Shown here: positions 13,740-26,964 of the stretch, one piece after another
How the letters are laid out: each line of letters starts with the position of its first letter
How positions within the stretch are numbered: the stretch's first letter is position 1
Assembly (NCBI RefSeq): GCF_910592395.1
Contig: NC_088308.1
Coordinates: 8,387,001-8,451,000 of the forward strand
Direction: 5' to 3'
Source of the DNA: Lineus longissimus
Lineage: Eukaryota > Nemertea > Pilidiophora > Heteronemertea > Lineidae
DNA length: 64,000 bases
Notes under the pieces: model-generated
What the model saw: the letters and a program-made list of their open reading frames with translations, nothing else
What the model was told of the DNA's origin: nothing
Databases searched by the model: none
Program-made: the position numbers and the translations under genes

Positions 13740-14270
13740 TGATATAAAATTACTGATGCGTCAGCTTTGCCGTTATTGCCTTATCATATATGTTAGAGCA
13801 TTTTGTAGATCGTTTACAAACTGGTTGGATTGTCATATATAAACAAGCGAGAATGATCAACACAGCTGGCAAGGAAATCATTAAGCAAGTCCAATAGGAA
13901 TACTAAAAACACTCCGATCATTTCCATATATAATCGAATAACGTGCGTTTGCAGATTTCGGCACATGAGGATCTTGAACCATGTAATATGATTAAACACA
14001 TAGCAATTCATCATGATAGGCGAGACCATTTTGGCGAGAACTTGATCCTTAAGCAATTAGAACTTTTAAATACGAAGTGAAAATCAATTTCAAGGGTGGG
14101 AGTTTGTTTTTTGTTTTTCCAGAGAACAGGCCTCCAGCTTTTAAATAAGCAATCACTTCATTTTGAAAGAATTCTAATTGCTTTAGGATTTCAAGTTCTA
14201 ACAAAAATGACGGTACCTATTGTCTACTCAAAAAGAACGCCATGTACCTTTTATTTGGCATAACCTTTTT
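13740..14270. other. No recognisable gene
   Basis: One 80-codon ORF (13814-14056, minus) has no recognisable motif. Nothing else is supported. Confidence 0.4.
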
Positions 14271-14273
14271 TTC

Positions 14274-14487
14274 TCACGTAGACTGATGATTTAGAATGTC
14301 TGCTACTCGTTGTCCTTCTTTGTCAATCGGCTTACCCCAACCTTGAAGGGCATTTAGCAATTCCTCTTTTCGATTTCTTCTTGAAATATACAGCAATTGG
14401 TACGAATCATGGTAAATTTCACGTTCCAAATAGAGACAACCAAGAGGATGAAATCCATCATTCTGCAATTCTAACATTAATGGATAA
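14274..14487 (-). CDS. Possible 3'-terminal exon, unknown product
   Basis: An open minus-strand stretch ends in a stop at 14274, and its translation looks protein-like (LYLEREIYHDSYQLLYISRR). A possible acceptor (ATTAATGTTAG) at about 14488 would place it in phase 1. That matches the donor of the signal-peptide exon at 15617-15698, 1.1 kb upstream on the same strand. The acceptor tract is weak, and a direct join would give only about 100 aa, so other exons may be missing. Confidence 0.2.
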
Positions 14488-14989
14488 CGGCACATTGGCA
14501 TATTTGTACAATAAACGCCGAGGCTCAAATTAAATTAGCGTATTTTATTTTGTTGCAGTGATGGTAATGTACATGTAGCATATTTATGTACAGCTACATG
14601 CATGATGCTGAAATTCCTATACATGGCGCATAATGTTGTTTATTCACGCAACAGTCTAAGCTCTATCTCCTTAAATTTTAGAAAGTAGTTCCCGAAGGAA
14701 CCATTTACGGAGTCCGTTCAACGCGTGATAAACTTTGAAATGATGCTCAGCAAATTAAATTTACTCGCTGTAGTTAGATGTTATTCCTAAAGTTGTCTGT
14801 TTTAATAACCACTGTTTTGGCCAAAACATATCCCAGTAGTCATCAACGTGCCACATTTTTCCGGTGTATACAGCACCCCTCATCCCTGCCACCACTGACA
14901 CCACCAACACTACCACGATTTATCCTCGATTATAAAACATTTAGAACGTGGTTTAGTAGGCCAAGCTGTTGAGAAGAAAAGCAGGCTGA

Positions 14990-15085
14990 CATGGCAAGGG
15001 TGTTTTCCTCGATGCACGTATGATCGAACCCGGGACAAAAAAGCTATGGTAGTTATTCTTAACCACTAAGCCACCACTCTATTAT
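14990..15085 (-). repeat. tRNA-derived SINE fragment
   Basis: On the minus strand, TGGCTTAGTGGTTAAG is an RNA polymerase III A box and GGGTTCGATC about 30 nt later is a B box. This is the split promoter of tRNA-like SINEs (Leu/Ser-like head). The intervening sequence (AATAACTACCATAGC...) has no cloverleaf anticodon arm, so it is a SINE head and not a tRNA gene. No diagnostic tail was recognised. Confidence 0.65.
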
Positions 15086-15616
15086 ACAACAATACTGAGA
15101 GATTTTAAGAATCTAAGCAAAAAATGTCACCAAAAATGTGCTTTTGACCACGACTTTGGCCAAAAATTTCTAATACATAAGTGTCATTTTGCCCCCCCCC
15201 TCCAATGGTTAGGAATACGGCAACGGGATGGAGATTGCACCGTTCTCTTATTATCTTCCTCACTTAATGGAGAGTTTTTCACACTTTATAGCTTCATGTC
15301 TCTGAACTACACGACATGCACGTTATACGTCCCAAATCCTAACAATTGTAGAATCGTGCGTGCTACATGTACGTCCTATAACGTCCTATTAAGTACATGT
15401 ATATTGGTTCATTTTCCCGTGTTTTCTGTGTTTTCCCCTTTTTGGAAATTTTTCTCTCCATATATAGCTGTCTATTGTATGCAAATACCGAAGATAGTGA
15501 ACAACCACAAGTGTTACCGCGGGACTACTAGATTAAAGTTCAGAATCCAGATATCATTGGGATGGCGTTTAAGATGAGAGGATATCAAACTGTTTACTTT
15601 AAATCTATCAACTTAC

Positions 15617-15698
15617 CTGTGTCTGATTTGACCAATCCTCCGTAAAGCAGCACAGATATTCCCATGAACACCAGAACGAATATGTTGAAATCCGCCAT
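15617..15698 (-). CDS. Probable signal-peptide first exon of an unknown gene
   Basis: The ATG at 15698 opens a 27-residue leader, MADFNIFVLVFMGISVLLYG..., with a hydrophobic core and an LVKSDT cleavage-like end. A perfect splice donor follows at once (ACACAG|GTAAGT). The exon is 82 nt and ends in phase 1, the same length and phase as the first coding exon of the nAChR-like gene at 55303-55384. I found no receptor exon downstream, however, so the partner exons are unknown. A longer ORF in another frame (up to 15801) overlaps but lacks such features. Confidence 0.4.
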
Positions 15699-15699
15699 A

Positions 15700-18600
15700 A
15701 TTGAAATGATGAGAGGCGATATGACCAATGTTTACCAGTGACGGATGCGTGTAGGTGTGTTTATTGCCGTTTAATACTAGAAATAGATGTCCATCAGGCA
15801 TACGAAGTGTATTTTGTCAACAAAATACAAATGCATCGTTAGGTATCGGAGAGCGCGTATCATCTACATATTATGTTTGTACCACGCACCATCAATGACA
15901 AATTGATATTTAAGCTTCCTGTTGGTTAATGTTGCAAGACGAATTCACTTTGCATAAGTGAGAACCACCATAGCAGCGTTGGTGGCACGAGAGTTAGAAG
16001 TCATAGAATATCGGTAAAGTATCAACTTATCACTTCGTAGGCAAACCGTTTCCTGCTAAGACGAAGCAAATATGAGATCATAATGATATCCTGGTTGCTT
16101 AGAAGAACTTTCTGAACGTTCTTGTTACAGGTAACCTGGGTTCGTAACGCTTCTTCCGCCCACTCTAGATCTCATGGTCTTTAGTGGCACAGGCGGTCGA
16201 TCCTACTCGTAGCAGCGCGGTCTGGCTTGCAGCGCGAAATAATGTTAGTTAAAACCCCGCTATTCGTAGATGTTTTGCGTTACGTACGTATGACGAATTC
16301 TCACAGCGTCCCATAGCCTGTTTTTATGATGTTCTCAGAAACATTTTCCTCTTTTGAATATATCGCCACAGGTGAATGCACATGTACATGTATATACTTG
16401 ATTTTTTTCACACTATTTTAAGTATACAAAATGTACGACTTACAACGCTATAATGATACGATCCAGTTGCGCAAACACAATAGTTCTCATTCTCACCACG
16501 AAGTAAGTGCTGCTCACTTAATTCTTCTCCTATGCATTTTCTATACTTTATACGGCGTCATCATCATATAACGCTGCCGGATTTGTAAATGCATCAATTT
16601 GCCAGCTAGTCAGCCAGCCAGCCATCCTGTTGACGTTGTTTACGTCGCTAATGATAAATAATACGCCGATCGGGGTGGCAACGCTCCATCCTGCAATTGC
16701 ATTCAATTGATGGTCTGTCATCATTGTTATCTCTTATACATTTTTACACACTTTTGTCATCCAGTTGCAACATAAAACTTCGATGATTATTTCAGCAATG
16801 TAATAACATTTTACCTAAAACGACAACTAACAGCGAAATGGTGATGTTGATGGTCGAGGCTTTTCCGAAGTACAAATGTACACGTCCACGTCCTTTTCGG
16901 CCGCAGTGCAAAAATAACTGGGGGCCAATTTTTTTCTGAAATCAAATTTTGGCATCCAACAAAATTTCGAGGTTAGAAATAATGTAATCTGGTTTTTCTT
17001 CATTGGAGCTATTTGACGAATTTGCGGAGTCACCAATCTTTTCTGGGCCAATTTTTTCTCTCACCGACATCAGAATAAATCAATGGACTACGTCAATGTA
17101 GACGGATACACACAGAAAACCTTATTTAGTAACCATATGGTTACTGAAATAAAAAAAATGTAAAACGTTCTTGGGTTCAAAAATAAGATTAAAAAGACGT
17201 AACTTTTAAGAATTCGGTTCCGTTGCTCGCACATGAGCGGCCCAAAAGAATGTGAACATTGACTTATGTTAAAGCTTTTAAGCCACAAACGTGATAACCC
17301 TGGGGATACGAACGTATTACCTCCTCATCCAGATCGTATGTATAAATACCAAGTAAGAAAACATAAGCGAATGGTACCCATACCGTTTCCCTGCCGTTAG
17401 AGGTAAATCTTTTTTCTGTGCCTTAAGAAAGAAGCACATAATGCAGGATATTATCTGATCTTCTTCAGCAATTTAAAAACGCATGCCTACTGATAATGCT
17501 GGCCATAATGTCCAGTGATAAAAGCACATGTATCTTATTAATTCTGAAATCAACCTGGGCGTGATTTTCATTAAGAAGGGAGCTGTGTTTAGCTTGCCTA
17601 ACATTCACCCCTTAAAATAACGTCATGTCTTCAAACCATCGATTACCCACTATACTTTTTGAATCATCGTCACCATACAGTAGGGACGGGCAATTTTTCG
17701 AGGGAGATATTTTATATAGTTGTGAGACATCGATAAAGGTATGTAAATTGAACATTACGGTGTAACGGACGGAATACCATAGATTTTGAATTGTGGCGGA
17801 CAATGTCTTGACGTACATGTGGCTTCATCAGTCTCCTTTAACATACATATATTTCTTTATTTGGAGTTGGAAAAAGGTCGATACTGAAGTTGGACCCTTC
17901 CCAATAGCTGAATGACCATATTGTCCGAATTCTGCCAAATAAGATAGCAGTTTGCTTAGCAGATAATATTACTTTGTGCAATGTGTTGCTATAAATAGAA
18001 ACAAGCGCTTGAGCGAGTTTTTACGTTTGGACCACTGCGGCCAATTGGGAATCTCGAAATATTTGCTGCGCACAGTGTATGTGTGTTAATTTTCTCATTA
18101 CATGCATGTAGGGTATGACAGCAGCTGGCCTTACAATGATTAGGTGACGGTAATTAAAGCCAATCATAGATGTAGTGTTGATAGTGAGGAATGACAGTAG
18201 CACCCGGTATAATTGGCATGTTTTTGTTATCATTACCCAATCCGTCAAAATATCACAACACTTTATCTGAAAGCTAACAAAGGTCAATGTTCTCAAGTGC
18301 ATTTTGACCTTTTTCGCCGATGTACATATCAAGAGCCAATGCCTTAACACACCAGACATCATAAAAGGCATTGCCAAATTAAAAAAAATCAACTGTCAAA
18401 GATTATCCTGGATGAGGCCTTTCGCAAGGGGGGGGGCAAGAGTCAGATTATCTGATCCATTTCAGCTTAACGGAGAGCGCATTTCGGCTCTGATCTGTGA
18501 CGCAAATCGTCCTTTGTGCTAACAACTTTCATCAATGATTAACCCATAAAATGGAGAAAAAATCAGATTGAACCCAATCTTTCGAAGTCTCGACCAGCTC

Positions 18601-19480
18601 GACGTTTCTCGAGAACGATTCTGCAGCACTGGTCAAGACTCAAATAGCGGTGTAAATGGAGAGGGATGACACCCCAAGACTTTAAAGGCCAGCAGAATTT
18701 GGAACAACTTTTCAATAATTTGTATCCGACAACACATGTGCACGAATTCATTTGAGTTCTAAATGCGCCAGCATAACCGGATACAGACGCCTATAAATTT
18801 GTTCCGGTTTCTACCGAGAGGCACCGATTCAAATGTTGTTACCGCAGAAGCACGGGGAAAGTCTCCTGGCTTTGCCTTGTTCCTTTGGCCCGAAGACTTT
18901 GATATTTGCTGCCTTAAAGTGTACACCTCTGTTACAAACTAAGGATCGTATATGCTGATCACACGCATAACACAGTTTTGTAGTTTCGTGAACACATGAA
19001 ATTGTGAAAATAACCCAAATGACATTTTCCAAATTCAAACAATCAGGCGATGCTGTTACCCAACTTGATAAACATTCCTTTACGAACTCTTTAATGTCAA
19101 TGCACGTACCACACTTCATATAGCTCACATCAAATATCCAAACCTACTTCAAATGATATCTCCTAAACTAATCCACCAAATGCAATGCAAATTTTTAGCA
19201 TATTGTTAGGAAAATTTGTACGAAATGAATGTGATTGCATAGGTTTTCATTCTGCCATCTGTAATTTAAAAACTAACTTCTTTTTTGAAAAAGTTGAAAA
19301 ATGACATTCCAGGAAAAAAATGTCGAGGGACACTCGACATATTTTTTTGATTGGCTTTTCACATCGCACCAACATGTACATGTATATACACACGCTGCAC
19401 GAAATTCCACCTGTTTTTCAACTGTGCTCATTACGTCTACGAATAAATAAATAAATAAATAATGGCTAGTGCAAACAAAT
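15700..19480. other. No supported gene; small palindromes and AT-rich spacer
   Basis: ORFs of up to 123 codons (18021-18392, minus) and 99 codons (18829-19128, minus, Cys-rich) show no recognisable domain or clear splice sites. An 18-bp perfect palindrome AGTAACCATATGGTTACT lies at 17128-17145. A short stem, ATGTCGAG/CTCGACAT, lies at about 19320-19343, and a (TAAA)n run near 19445. Confidence 0.4.
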
Positions 19481-19717
19481 ATGCATCGATAACTTTCCTG
19501 TCATGATGCATGATTAAAAAACATAAAATTCTATCTGACAATATGTTAGAAGCCGCATTGAATTTGGTGCATTAGATTGCGAGATATCGTAGGAAGTAGG
19601 TGTTGATATCAAGGAGCTCGACTGTACATACACAAAGGATGATCATGTCCGGTAACAGCGTTGGGCTCGGTACAGTAGGAAGTTCCTTCCCCGGGGTTAA
19701 ATAGTAACCTTCTGATT

Positions 19718-22487
19718 TTATCTTTGGGTGGTTGTTGTGTTCCAGGTCGATGTGTAAATGGAGAATCGTCCCCACTGATGTCCTACAGGTCGATAGTTGA
19801 CAAAGGTTCCATCACCAGCGGTGGCAATCATTTCATGACTAACCGGAATTGAATAAAGTTGTACGACTCCATTGTGCCATATTTGATTAAACGATGCTGG
19901 TATCGGGATAACAAATACCCGTGTCGTTATTTGCCGGTCAGGTAGCGGCCCCAGGTTCCCCTTAATGTAACAGATAGAAAGCAGCCTCTGGTTGCTACTG
20001 TCCCATTCAACATTTTTCCAACATTTCAATGGCAATTGCCCTCTTTGATGATCCAATGCTCCCTTAATCGTAATCTTTTCATTGTAATGACTTCTCCTCG
20101 TAAGGAGATAAATACATTGGCGTTGATGGATAACAATGTCTTTCTCACCAGTTATATGAATGTCATGATCATGAATATGTTTTGATACACTTCTTTGATT
20201 ATCGAGCTCTCGTCCGTCTCTCATCACATAAGTCATGTGTTTTAAATGGTGGGCATGTTTCATAACCAGGTAGAAAATACCGAATACATCCCATATGCGT
20301 TGATTTCTTCGCAAACGGTACATAACAAATGTTTCGTTCATGTTATCTGATGCTTTGATATCAGCTATATTCAGCAGTTTTCCATCTCCTTGTTGTAGTT
20401 CCAGCAAAAAATAACCTGTTACGTTTTCGTGTATAACATTTACGATAGGACAGTGTGTCAACCTATCGGAAAAGAACACCAGACTCCCAAGAACAAATTT
20501 TACACTCACTGCACGTATATTCTGCCGTTTACTGGCGCCTGAAATTGTGTTAAATGAACGTTTTCTTCGATAAGAGCCACCTTGTTTTCGCCTAAAAACA
20601 TGGACTACGCTAATGCTTTTCCTTATCTCCACTATGTATGAATTGGTCAGTTTATCAAAACAAACAACGACTTTGCACTCCAAGTTAGAGTTTTGCCTGT
20701 AGTCAGATAAAAAACGAGATTTCTTGTAGTTTAGCTGGATCTTTTGACCACTCTGAAATCATAAATAAATTTTACTGTTTGCATTCTCCCTTTGTCACAT
20801 CGCAGATGCAGAGCCACCTCGTATTTCAGATTTTCATAATTCTTTTCTATCTCCTGACTTGTAAGGATGCATTATGCATTTCTACACATCAGTATACTGC
20901 TTCAATTATTTGATCTAAAATGACATGCAGACTAACTTGCCCATAATTCACCACTAACATCTAATGATAACTTCTTTATCTGATAGCTTCTTCTTTCTGC
21001 AGGAGAAAGGGCTGTGAGTAACATATTTGGGGGTTAAAAACTTCCTTTGGACATGTCAGAGTCATGCTTTTCCTATACTATTCATGTCGATCGCGATTAA
21101 TGCGTGTCAATCGCGAAATATGTAGCGAGTCAACGAAGGATTTCCAGACGTAATTTTGAGACTCTCCTCTTGCAAGACAAGACTCTTTAAATCAGCCGCC
21201 TCATTTCTCCAAACTAAGCTAGACGCTAAGGATGGCGTTATTGTTGGATAATTACCAGCGCCAAACATTAGTGCAAACCTAGTTCACAATATTGTCGTCT
21301 TTATCCGAGAAAACCTATGTGACATTAAGTGTAGATTCGGGTTGTCCTAGAAAGTTAATTGTTGAAATTGTAAATCAACCCTGAACTCCTGATCAAAATT
21401 GTAACCAGATTCTTCTTTTGACAGACCACTGATATACATGTGACGCATACGCATAGATGATGCTGACCGTGTGCATACACTAGGAAGCAAGCCTTGTGTT
21501 ACCACCATTGAAAAAATCAGTGTAAGCCGAAATCACGGAAGAGGTCGTTGACCGTGTCAATATCATCCTATGGTGATAGCGGGCAGGTTCTTAAAAGCAG
21601 TACCCTCCAAATATATATTTGCACCACCTGAAGCAATTTTCTGAAGACAATATGCCACCCAAGTGCATCTTTGAACTTAGCAAGATAATCCCTGAATGGT
21701 GGATCAAAGTGTTGGTTGTTAGTTGTTTCTGGTACGAAATTCAGCCTGTCCGTACCCAGCCTGTCCGTACCAAACCCTGTTTGTTTTTTTTGCAGTTATA
21801 TTCATTTTCAGATTTCAGGCCAAGGTCGCACATGAACTTTCATATATTTCAAGGTCTAACGAAACTAGGTCAAGAGATAACTTCTTCCCGTAGTCACTCA
21901 TATGCTACTCGATTGAAAAAAATACACGATTTTGATAAAAGGCTCCAGAAAGTCGTTGAACGCATAGTATTTCCCGATCATGGTGTATACATTGAGCTGA
22001 GAAATAATGACTCTTAAACGTAAGCATCAGTCCTGTTAAGCGGGTACTGTGCAACAAAGATACATGCAATGTTTAGGTCAATGAGCGGATTGAAAAAACT
22101 ACCGACGAAGACGCAACATACCTTCTTGATCATCATTTTACCATGGTTAAGACGTTGCCTCCCGATAACATGCCTGGATTTCTGAGGGCACATTTTGATT
22201 AAGCAGGTGCATCGGCTATTGTACTTTATAGATTCGAATTTGAATCCAGCGACTGTGTCCTGCAATGAGCTCCTGAGAGAACACTCAGTCCTTGACCTTG
22301 ATTCTAAAGATACCCCAAACTGGCTGTATCTAAATCTAAAAGTGTTGGAGGAAATCGGGACGAATATCAAAACAATATTCGTACTTATTGAGACTTCGAC
22401 GAACAGAGACACCATCACGAACAACGTAGTTAAACTTCGCAACACTGGAACTCTAAGCATTACCCTATTGCGTGCTTTTAACTCCAT
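19718..22487 (-). CDS. Secreted PAN-like/beta-propeller-like protein, array copy 1
   Basis: Two exons: exon 1 is 22122-22487 (122 codons, donor AAG|GTATGT) and exon 2 is 19718-20752 (344 codons plus stop, acceptor GATTTCAG|AGTGGT). Both boundaries are phase 0 and the intron is 1369 nt. Total 466 aa. The start at 22487 (MELKARNRVM) puts a hydrophobic signal segment at about residues 16-36. It is followed by a short Cys-containing module (C69, C93, C95, C100; SRTECS...VAGFKFES...CTCLIKMC) that resembles a reduced PAN/apple domain. Exon 2 repeats a pattern of paired hydrophobic strands (CFDKLTNSYIVEIR, ETFVMYRL, IYLLTRRS, IATAGDGTFVNY), consistent with a beta-propeller. That fold is inferred, not shown. 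NVT and NET sites suggest glycosylation. Function unknown. Confidence 0.8.
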
Positions 22488-23589
22488 TTCTGAATGAGAT
22501 ATTTTAAAGAGTACATTAACGGAAAACAACTGAAAAAAGAGGGGACGTGATTTTGTTTTGTGATTCTCTGCATCTGGACTAAGCATTGTACATGAAAGAA
22601 TTAGGAATTCGAAGTTACGTATGAAAAAAACAACGTCTCAAGACGTGAATATTTTGTGGACAACAGTTTTTTTGGTTGCTTTTCGACAAGAAGATCGTGA
22701 TCTCATCGATGCTGTTTTGGGAAAAATGTTCTCCCTTTATTTACATGTTAGGATTGTATTTTCTGTCAACAGCTAATGATTTTCAAGGATGTCAACATCC
22801 AAATGCAGAAGTGACAAGTAACAGTGTTGCCTTTGCAAGGCTGGTATATACTGCGCGTCTCATAATAACGCAACATCACGACCGAACTTGCTTCGCAGCG
22901 GATACTGCTTCTCCAGTGCGTGTATGTGTCAAAGTGGTCATCAAGACGCCGTTGACCAGAAAATGACAAGAAAGTAGCTTGCTTTGATTTGGCATTACAT
23001 CACGATCATGAGAGTGTGAGCTGTTGGTTGCGGCGGAAGAATTACGACCGTGTTTTAATAGTTCTTCCAAGCTCGATCCTGAATATTGATGTAATTTACC
23101 TTAGTTTTGTAATCAACATCACAGCCTCCCAACTATCGATAGCATTGATCCTAAATTGTACTTGAAATCAATAAAATTTGCTGTGTGATTTTCTCCAATT
23201 GGTCTGTGTGCTAAACGTCCTCAAAATGAAACTCTTAAGTGCCTAAAATATCGAATTCCGGAAAATTGAGGAACAGCAACACCTCGCTATATTTATAATC
23301 GTATTATTTACTTGTTTACACAGCCGGCCTCGAGAGGCTTTCAAGACACACTCAAGAAATACTGTAGTTTCTCACTCCTAACGTCCAGCCAAATCTTTTC
23401 ATAGCGCACATGTCTAAGGCCCGTAATGGGGTAATTTTTAGGCCCTCTTATTGCCATTGATGCTGCTGGTCAATCAAGTATAGGCCTGAAGAAACTCACT
23501 CCCGTCGCTGGCCTACCAAAATGTATACATACACTGGCTTTAATACTACAGTGGACGTTAGGCATGCGAAACGAGAGTATATAGTCTGT

Positions 23590-23775
23590 GCCGGTGAAAT
23601 GTTTTTGAGTGTTTCTATTTTTGAGTGTTTCCCCTCATTGTTTGGGAACGCTAAAAGATAGATTGACAAGTTTTTCTGTGTTTCCCCCTATTGAAAAGTC
23701 ATGGTCTCTCTAGCTGCCTATTGTTTGGAAACACTGACACATGGGAAACAACCACAGATGTTACACCGGCCCAAC
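23590..23775. repeat. Unit-specific insertion (~185 bp) in spacer 1-2
   Basis: Present between array copies 1 and 2 but absent at the matching point after copy 2, where GTCTGTGCCG runs straight into ACCCCGACATG near 28085. The insert contains repeated GAGTGTTTC and GTGTTTCCCC words and the inverse GGAAACAC, so it may be a small self-complementary element. No clear TSD was found. Confidence 0.5.
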
Positions 23776-24195
23776 CCCGACATGACAGCCCGCATATGCT
23801 GCCATGCATCATGTACACAATGCCATGGCGAAGCTAGGCCGACACTGACCTTAAACACACTGGCTTTTGAGCCACTGCAGTGGACAATCGTGTGACAACT
23901 AGACTGAGACAAACTACATTTATATCAACCCGCGGAGAATCTCCCGACGCCAAGATACGTTCTCATTGCACAAAATTGCACAGCGTCAGATTTTTTATAC
24001 CCCTTCAAGAATTTGCACCCGGCGAAACTGTTCTGCCGCGAATATGTCCATCATTCGACATTTTTCCCGAGAAACATATCCGTTCTACATTATAAGAGCT
24101 CGACTGTATGTACCCAATGAATGATCCTTCTCGGTAACATGGATCACTGGCCTCGGTAGGAAGATGCTTCTCCAGGGTTATATTCATTTATGGGT

Positions 24196-26964
24196 TTATC
24201 GACGGGTGGTGGTAGTGTTCCAGGTCGGTGTGTAAATGGAGAATCGTCCCCAATGATGTCCTGCCGAGTTATAGTTTACAAAAGTTCCATCATCAGCGGT
24301 GGCAATCACTTCATGCCTAACCGGAATTGAATAAAGTTGTACGATTCCATCGTGCCATCTTTGATTAAACGATGCTGGTATCGGGATAACAAATACATGT
24401 ATCGTTCTTTCCCGGTCCGGTACCGGCCCCAGGTCCCCCGCAATGTGGCAGATAAAAAGCAGCCTCTGGTTGCTACTATCCCATTCAACATTTTTCCAAC
24501 ATTTCAATGGCAATTGCCCTCTTTGATGATCCAATGCTCCCTTAATCGTAATCGTTTCTTTGTAATTACTTCTCCTCGTAAGGAGATAAATACAATGGCG
24601 TTGATGGATAACAATGTCTTTCTCACCAGTTATATGAATGTCATGATCATGAATATATTTTGATACACTTCTTTGATTATCGAGCTCTCGTCCGTCTCTC
24701 ATCACATAAGTCATGTGTTTTAAATGGTGGGCATGTTTCATAACCAGGTAGAAAATACCGAATACATCCCATATGCGTTGATTTCTTAGCAAACGGTACA
24801 TAACAAATGTTTCGTTCATGTTATCTGATGCTTTGATATCAGCTATATTCAGCAGTTTTCCATCTCCTTGTTGTAGTTCCAGCAAAAAATAACCTGTTAC
24901 GTTTTCGTGTATAACATTTACGATAGGACAGTGTGTCAACCTATCGGAAAAGAACACCAGACTCCCAAGAACAAATTTTACACTCACTGCACGTATATTC
25001 TGCCGTTTACTGGCGCCTGAAATTATGTTAAATGAACGTTTTCTTCGATAAGAGCCACCTTGTTTTCGCCTAAAAACATGGACTACGCTAATGCTTTTCC
25101 TTATCTCAACTATGTATAAATTGGCCAGTTTATCAAAACAAACAACGACTTTGCACTCCAAGTTAGAGTTTTGCCTGTAGTCAGATAAAAAACGAGATTT
25201 CTTGTAGTTTAGCTGGATCTTTTGACCACTCTGAAATCATAAATAAATTTTACTGTTTGCATTCTCCCTTTGTCACATCGCAGATGCAGAGCCACCTCGT
25301 ATTTCAGATTTTCATAATTCTTTTCTATCTCCTGACTTGTAAGGATGCATTATGCATTTCTACACATCAGTATACTGCTTCAATTATTTGATCTAAAATG
25401 ACATGCAGACTAACTTGCCCATAATTCACCACTAACATCTAATGATAACTTTTTATCTGATAGCTTCTTCTTTCTGCAGGAGAAAGGGCTGTGAGTAACA
25501 TATTTGGGGGTTAAAAACTTCCTTTGGACATGTCAGAGTCATGCTTTTCCTATACTATTCATGTCGATCGCGATTAATGCGTGTCAATCGCGAAATATGT
25601 AGCGAGTCAACGAAGGATTTCCAGACGTAATTTTGAGACTCTCCTCTTGCAAGACAAGACTCTTTAAATCAGCCGCCTCATTTCTCCAAACTAAGCTAGA
25701 CGCTAAGGATGGCGTTATTGTTGGATAATTACCAGCGCCAAACATTAGTGCAAACCTAGTTCACAATATTGTCGTCTTTATCCGAGAAAACCTATGTGAC
25801 ATTAAGTATAGATTCGGGTTGTCCTAGAAAGTTAATTGTTGAAATTGTAAATCAACCCTGAACTCCTGATCAAAATTGTAACCAGATTCTTCTTTTGACA
25901 GACCACTGATATACATGTGACGCATACGCATAGATGATGCTGACCGTGTGCATACACTAGGAAGCAAGCCTTGTGTTACCACCATTGAAAAAATCAGTGT
26001 AAGCCGAAATCACGGAAGAGGTCGTTGACCGTGTCAATATCATCCTATGGTGATAGCGGGCAGGTTCTTAAAAGCAGTACCCTCCAAATATATATTTGCA
26101 CCACCTGAAGCAATTTTCTGAAGACAATATGCCACCCAAGTGCATCTTTGAACTTAGCAAGATAATCACTGAATGGTGGATCAAAGTGTTGGTTGTTAGT
26201 TGTTTCTGGTACGAAATTCAGCCTGTCCGTACCCAGCCTGTCCGTACCAAACCCTGTTTGTTTTTTCTGCAGTTATATTCATTTTCAGATTTCAGGCCAA
26301 GGTCGCACATGAACTTTCATATATTTCAAGGTCTAACGAAACTAGGTCAAGAGATAACTTCTTCCCGTAGTCACTCATATGCTACTCGATTGAAAAAAAT
26401 ACACGATTTTGATAAAAGGCTCCAGAAAGTCGTTGAACGCATAGTATTTCCCGATCATGGTGTATACATTGAGCTGAGAAATAATGACTCTTAAACGTAA
26501 GCATCAGTCCTGTTAAGCGGGTACTGTGCAACAAAGATACATGCAATGTTAAGGTCAATGAGCGGATTGAAAAAACTACCGACGAAGACGCAACATACCT
26601 TCTTGATCATCATTTTACCATGGTTAAGACGTTGCCTCCCGATAACATGCCTGGATTTCTGAGGGCACATTTTGATTAAGCAGGTGCATCGGCTATTGTA
26701 CTTTATAGATTCGAATTTGAATCCAGCGACTGTGTCCTGCAATGAGCTCCTGAGAGAACACTCAGTCCTTGACCTTGATTCTAAAGATACCCCAAACTGG
26801 CTGTATCTAAATCTAAAAGTGTTGGAGGAAATCGGGACGAATATCAAAACAATATTCGTACTTATTGAGACTTCGACGAACAGAGACACCATCACGAACA
26901 ACGTAGTTAAACTTCGCAACACTGGAACTCTAAGCATTACCCTATTGCGTGCTTTTAACTCCAT
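24196..26964 (-). CDS. Secreted PAN-like/beta-propeller-like protein, array copy 2
   Basis: Exon 1 is 26599-26964 and exon 2 is 24196-25230, phase 0, intron 1368 nt, 466 aa. Exon 1 encodes the same 122 residues as copy 1, and the first two thirds of exon 2 are almost the same. The last 100 or so codons differ and instead share blocks with copy 3 (RWHDGIVQ, RHEVIATADDG) or copy 4 (PDRERTI). Intact, with the same splice sites as copy 1. The near-identity of introns between copies 1 and 2 indicates a recent duplication or conversion. Confidence 0.8.

Noticed and set aside
18021-18392. 123-codon minus ORF
   Set aside because: No motif, no splice signals, and length within what AT-rich non-coding DNA of this size yields by chance.
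19436-19462. Short AAATA-type run as a CRISPR or satellite candidate
   Set aside because: Only a four-unit microsatellite. No CRISPR-like array exists in the window.
21619-22017. 132-codon plus-strand ORF (also at 26096-26494)
   Set aside because: Lies antisense in the intron of copies 1 and 2 and is broken in units 3 and 4. The two copies are simply too recent to have diverged.
22195-22497. 100-codon plus-strand ORF, kept in all four array units
   Set aside because: It is the antisense of exon 1, and its conservation follows from the coding strand. Signal peptide and splice sites exist only on the minus strand.
22876-23070. Minus-strand 64-codon ORF repeated in units 1-3 (MEELLKHGRNSS...)
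   Set aside because: Lost in unit 4, no domain, and lies in the spacer upstream of exon 1. It may be leader or promoter sequence, not a separate gene.
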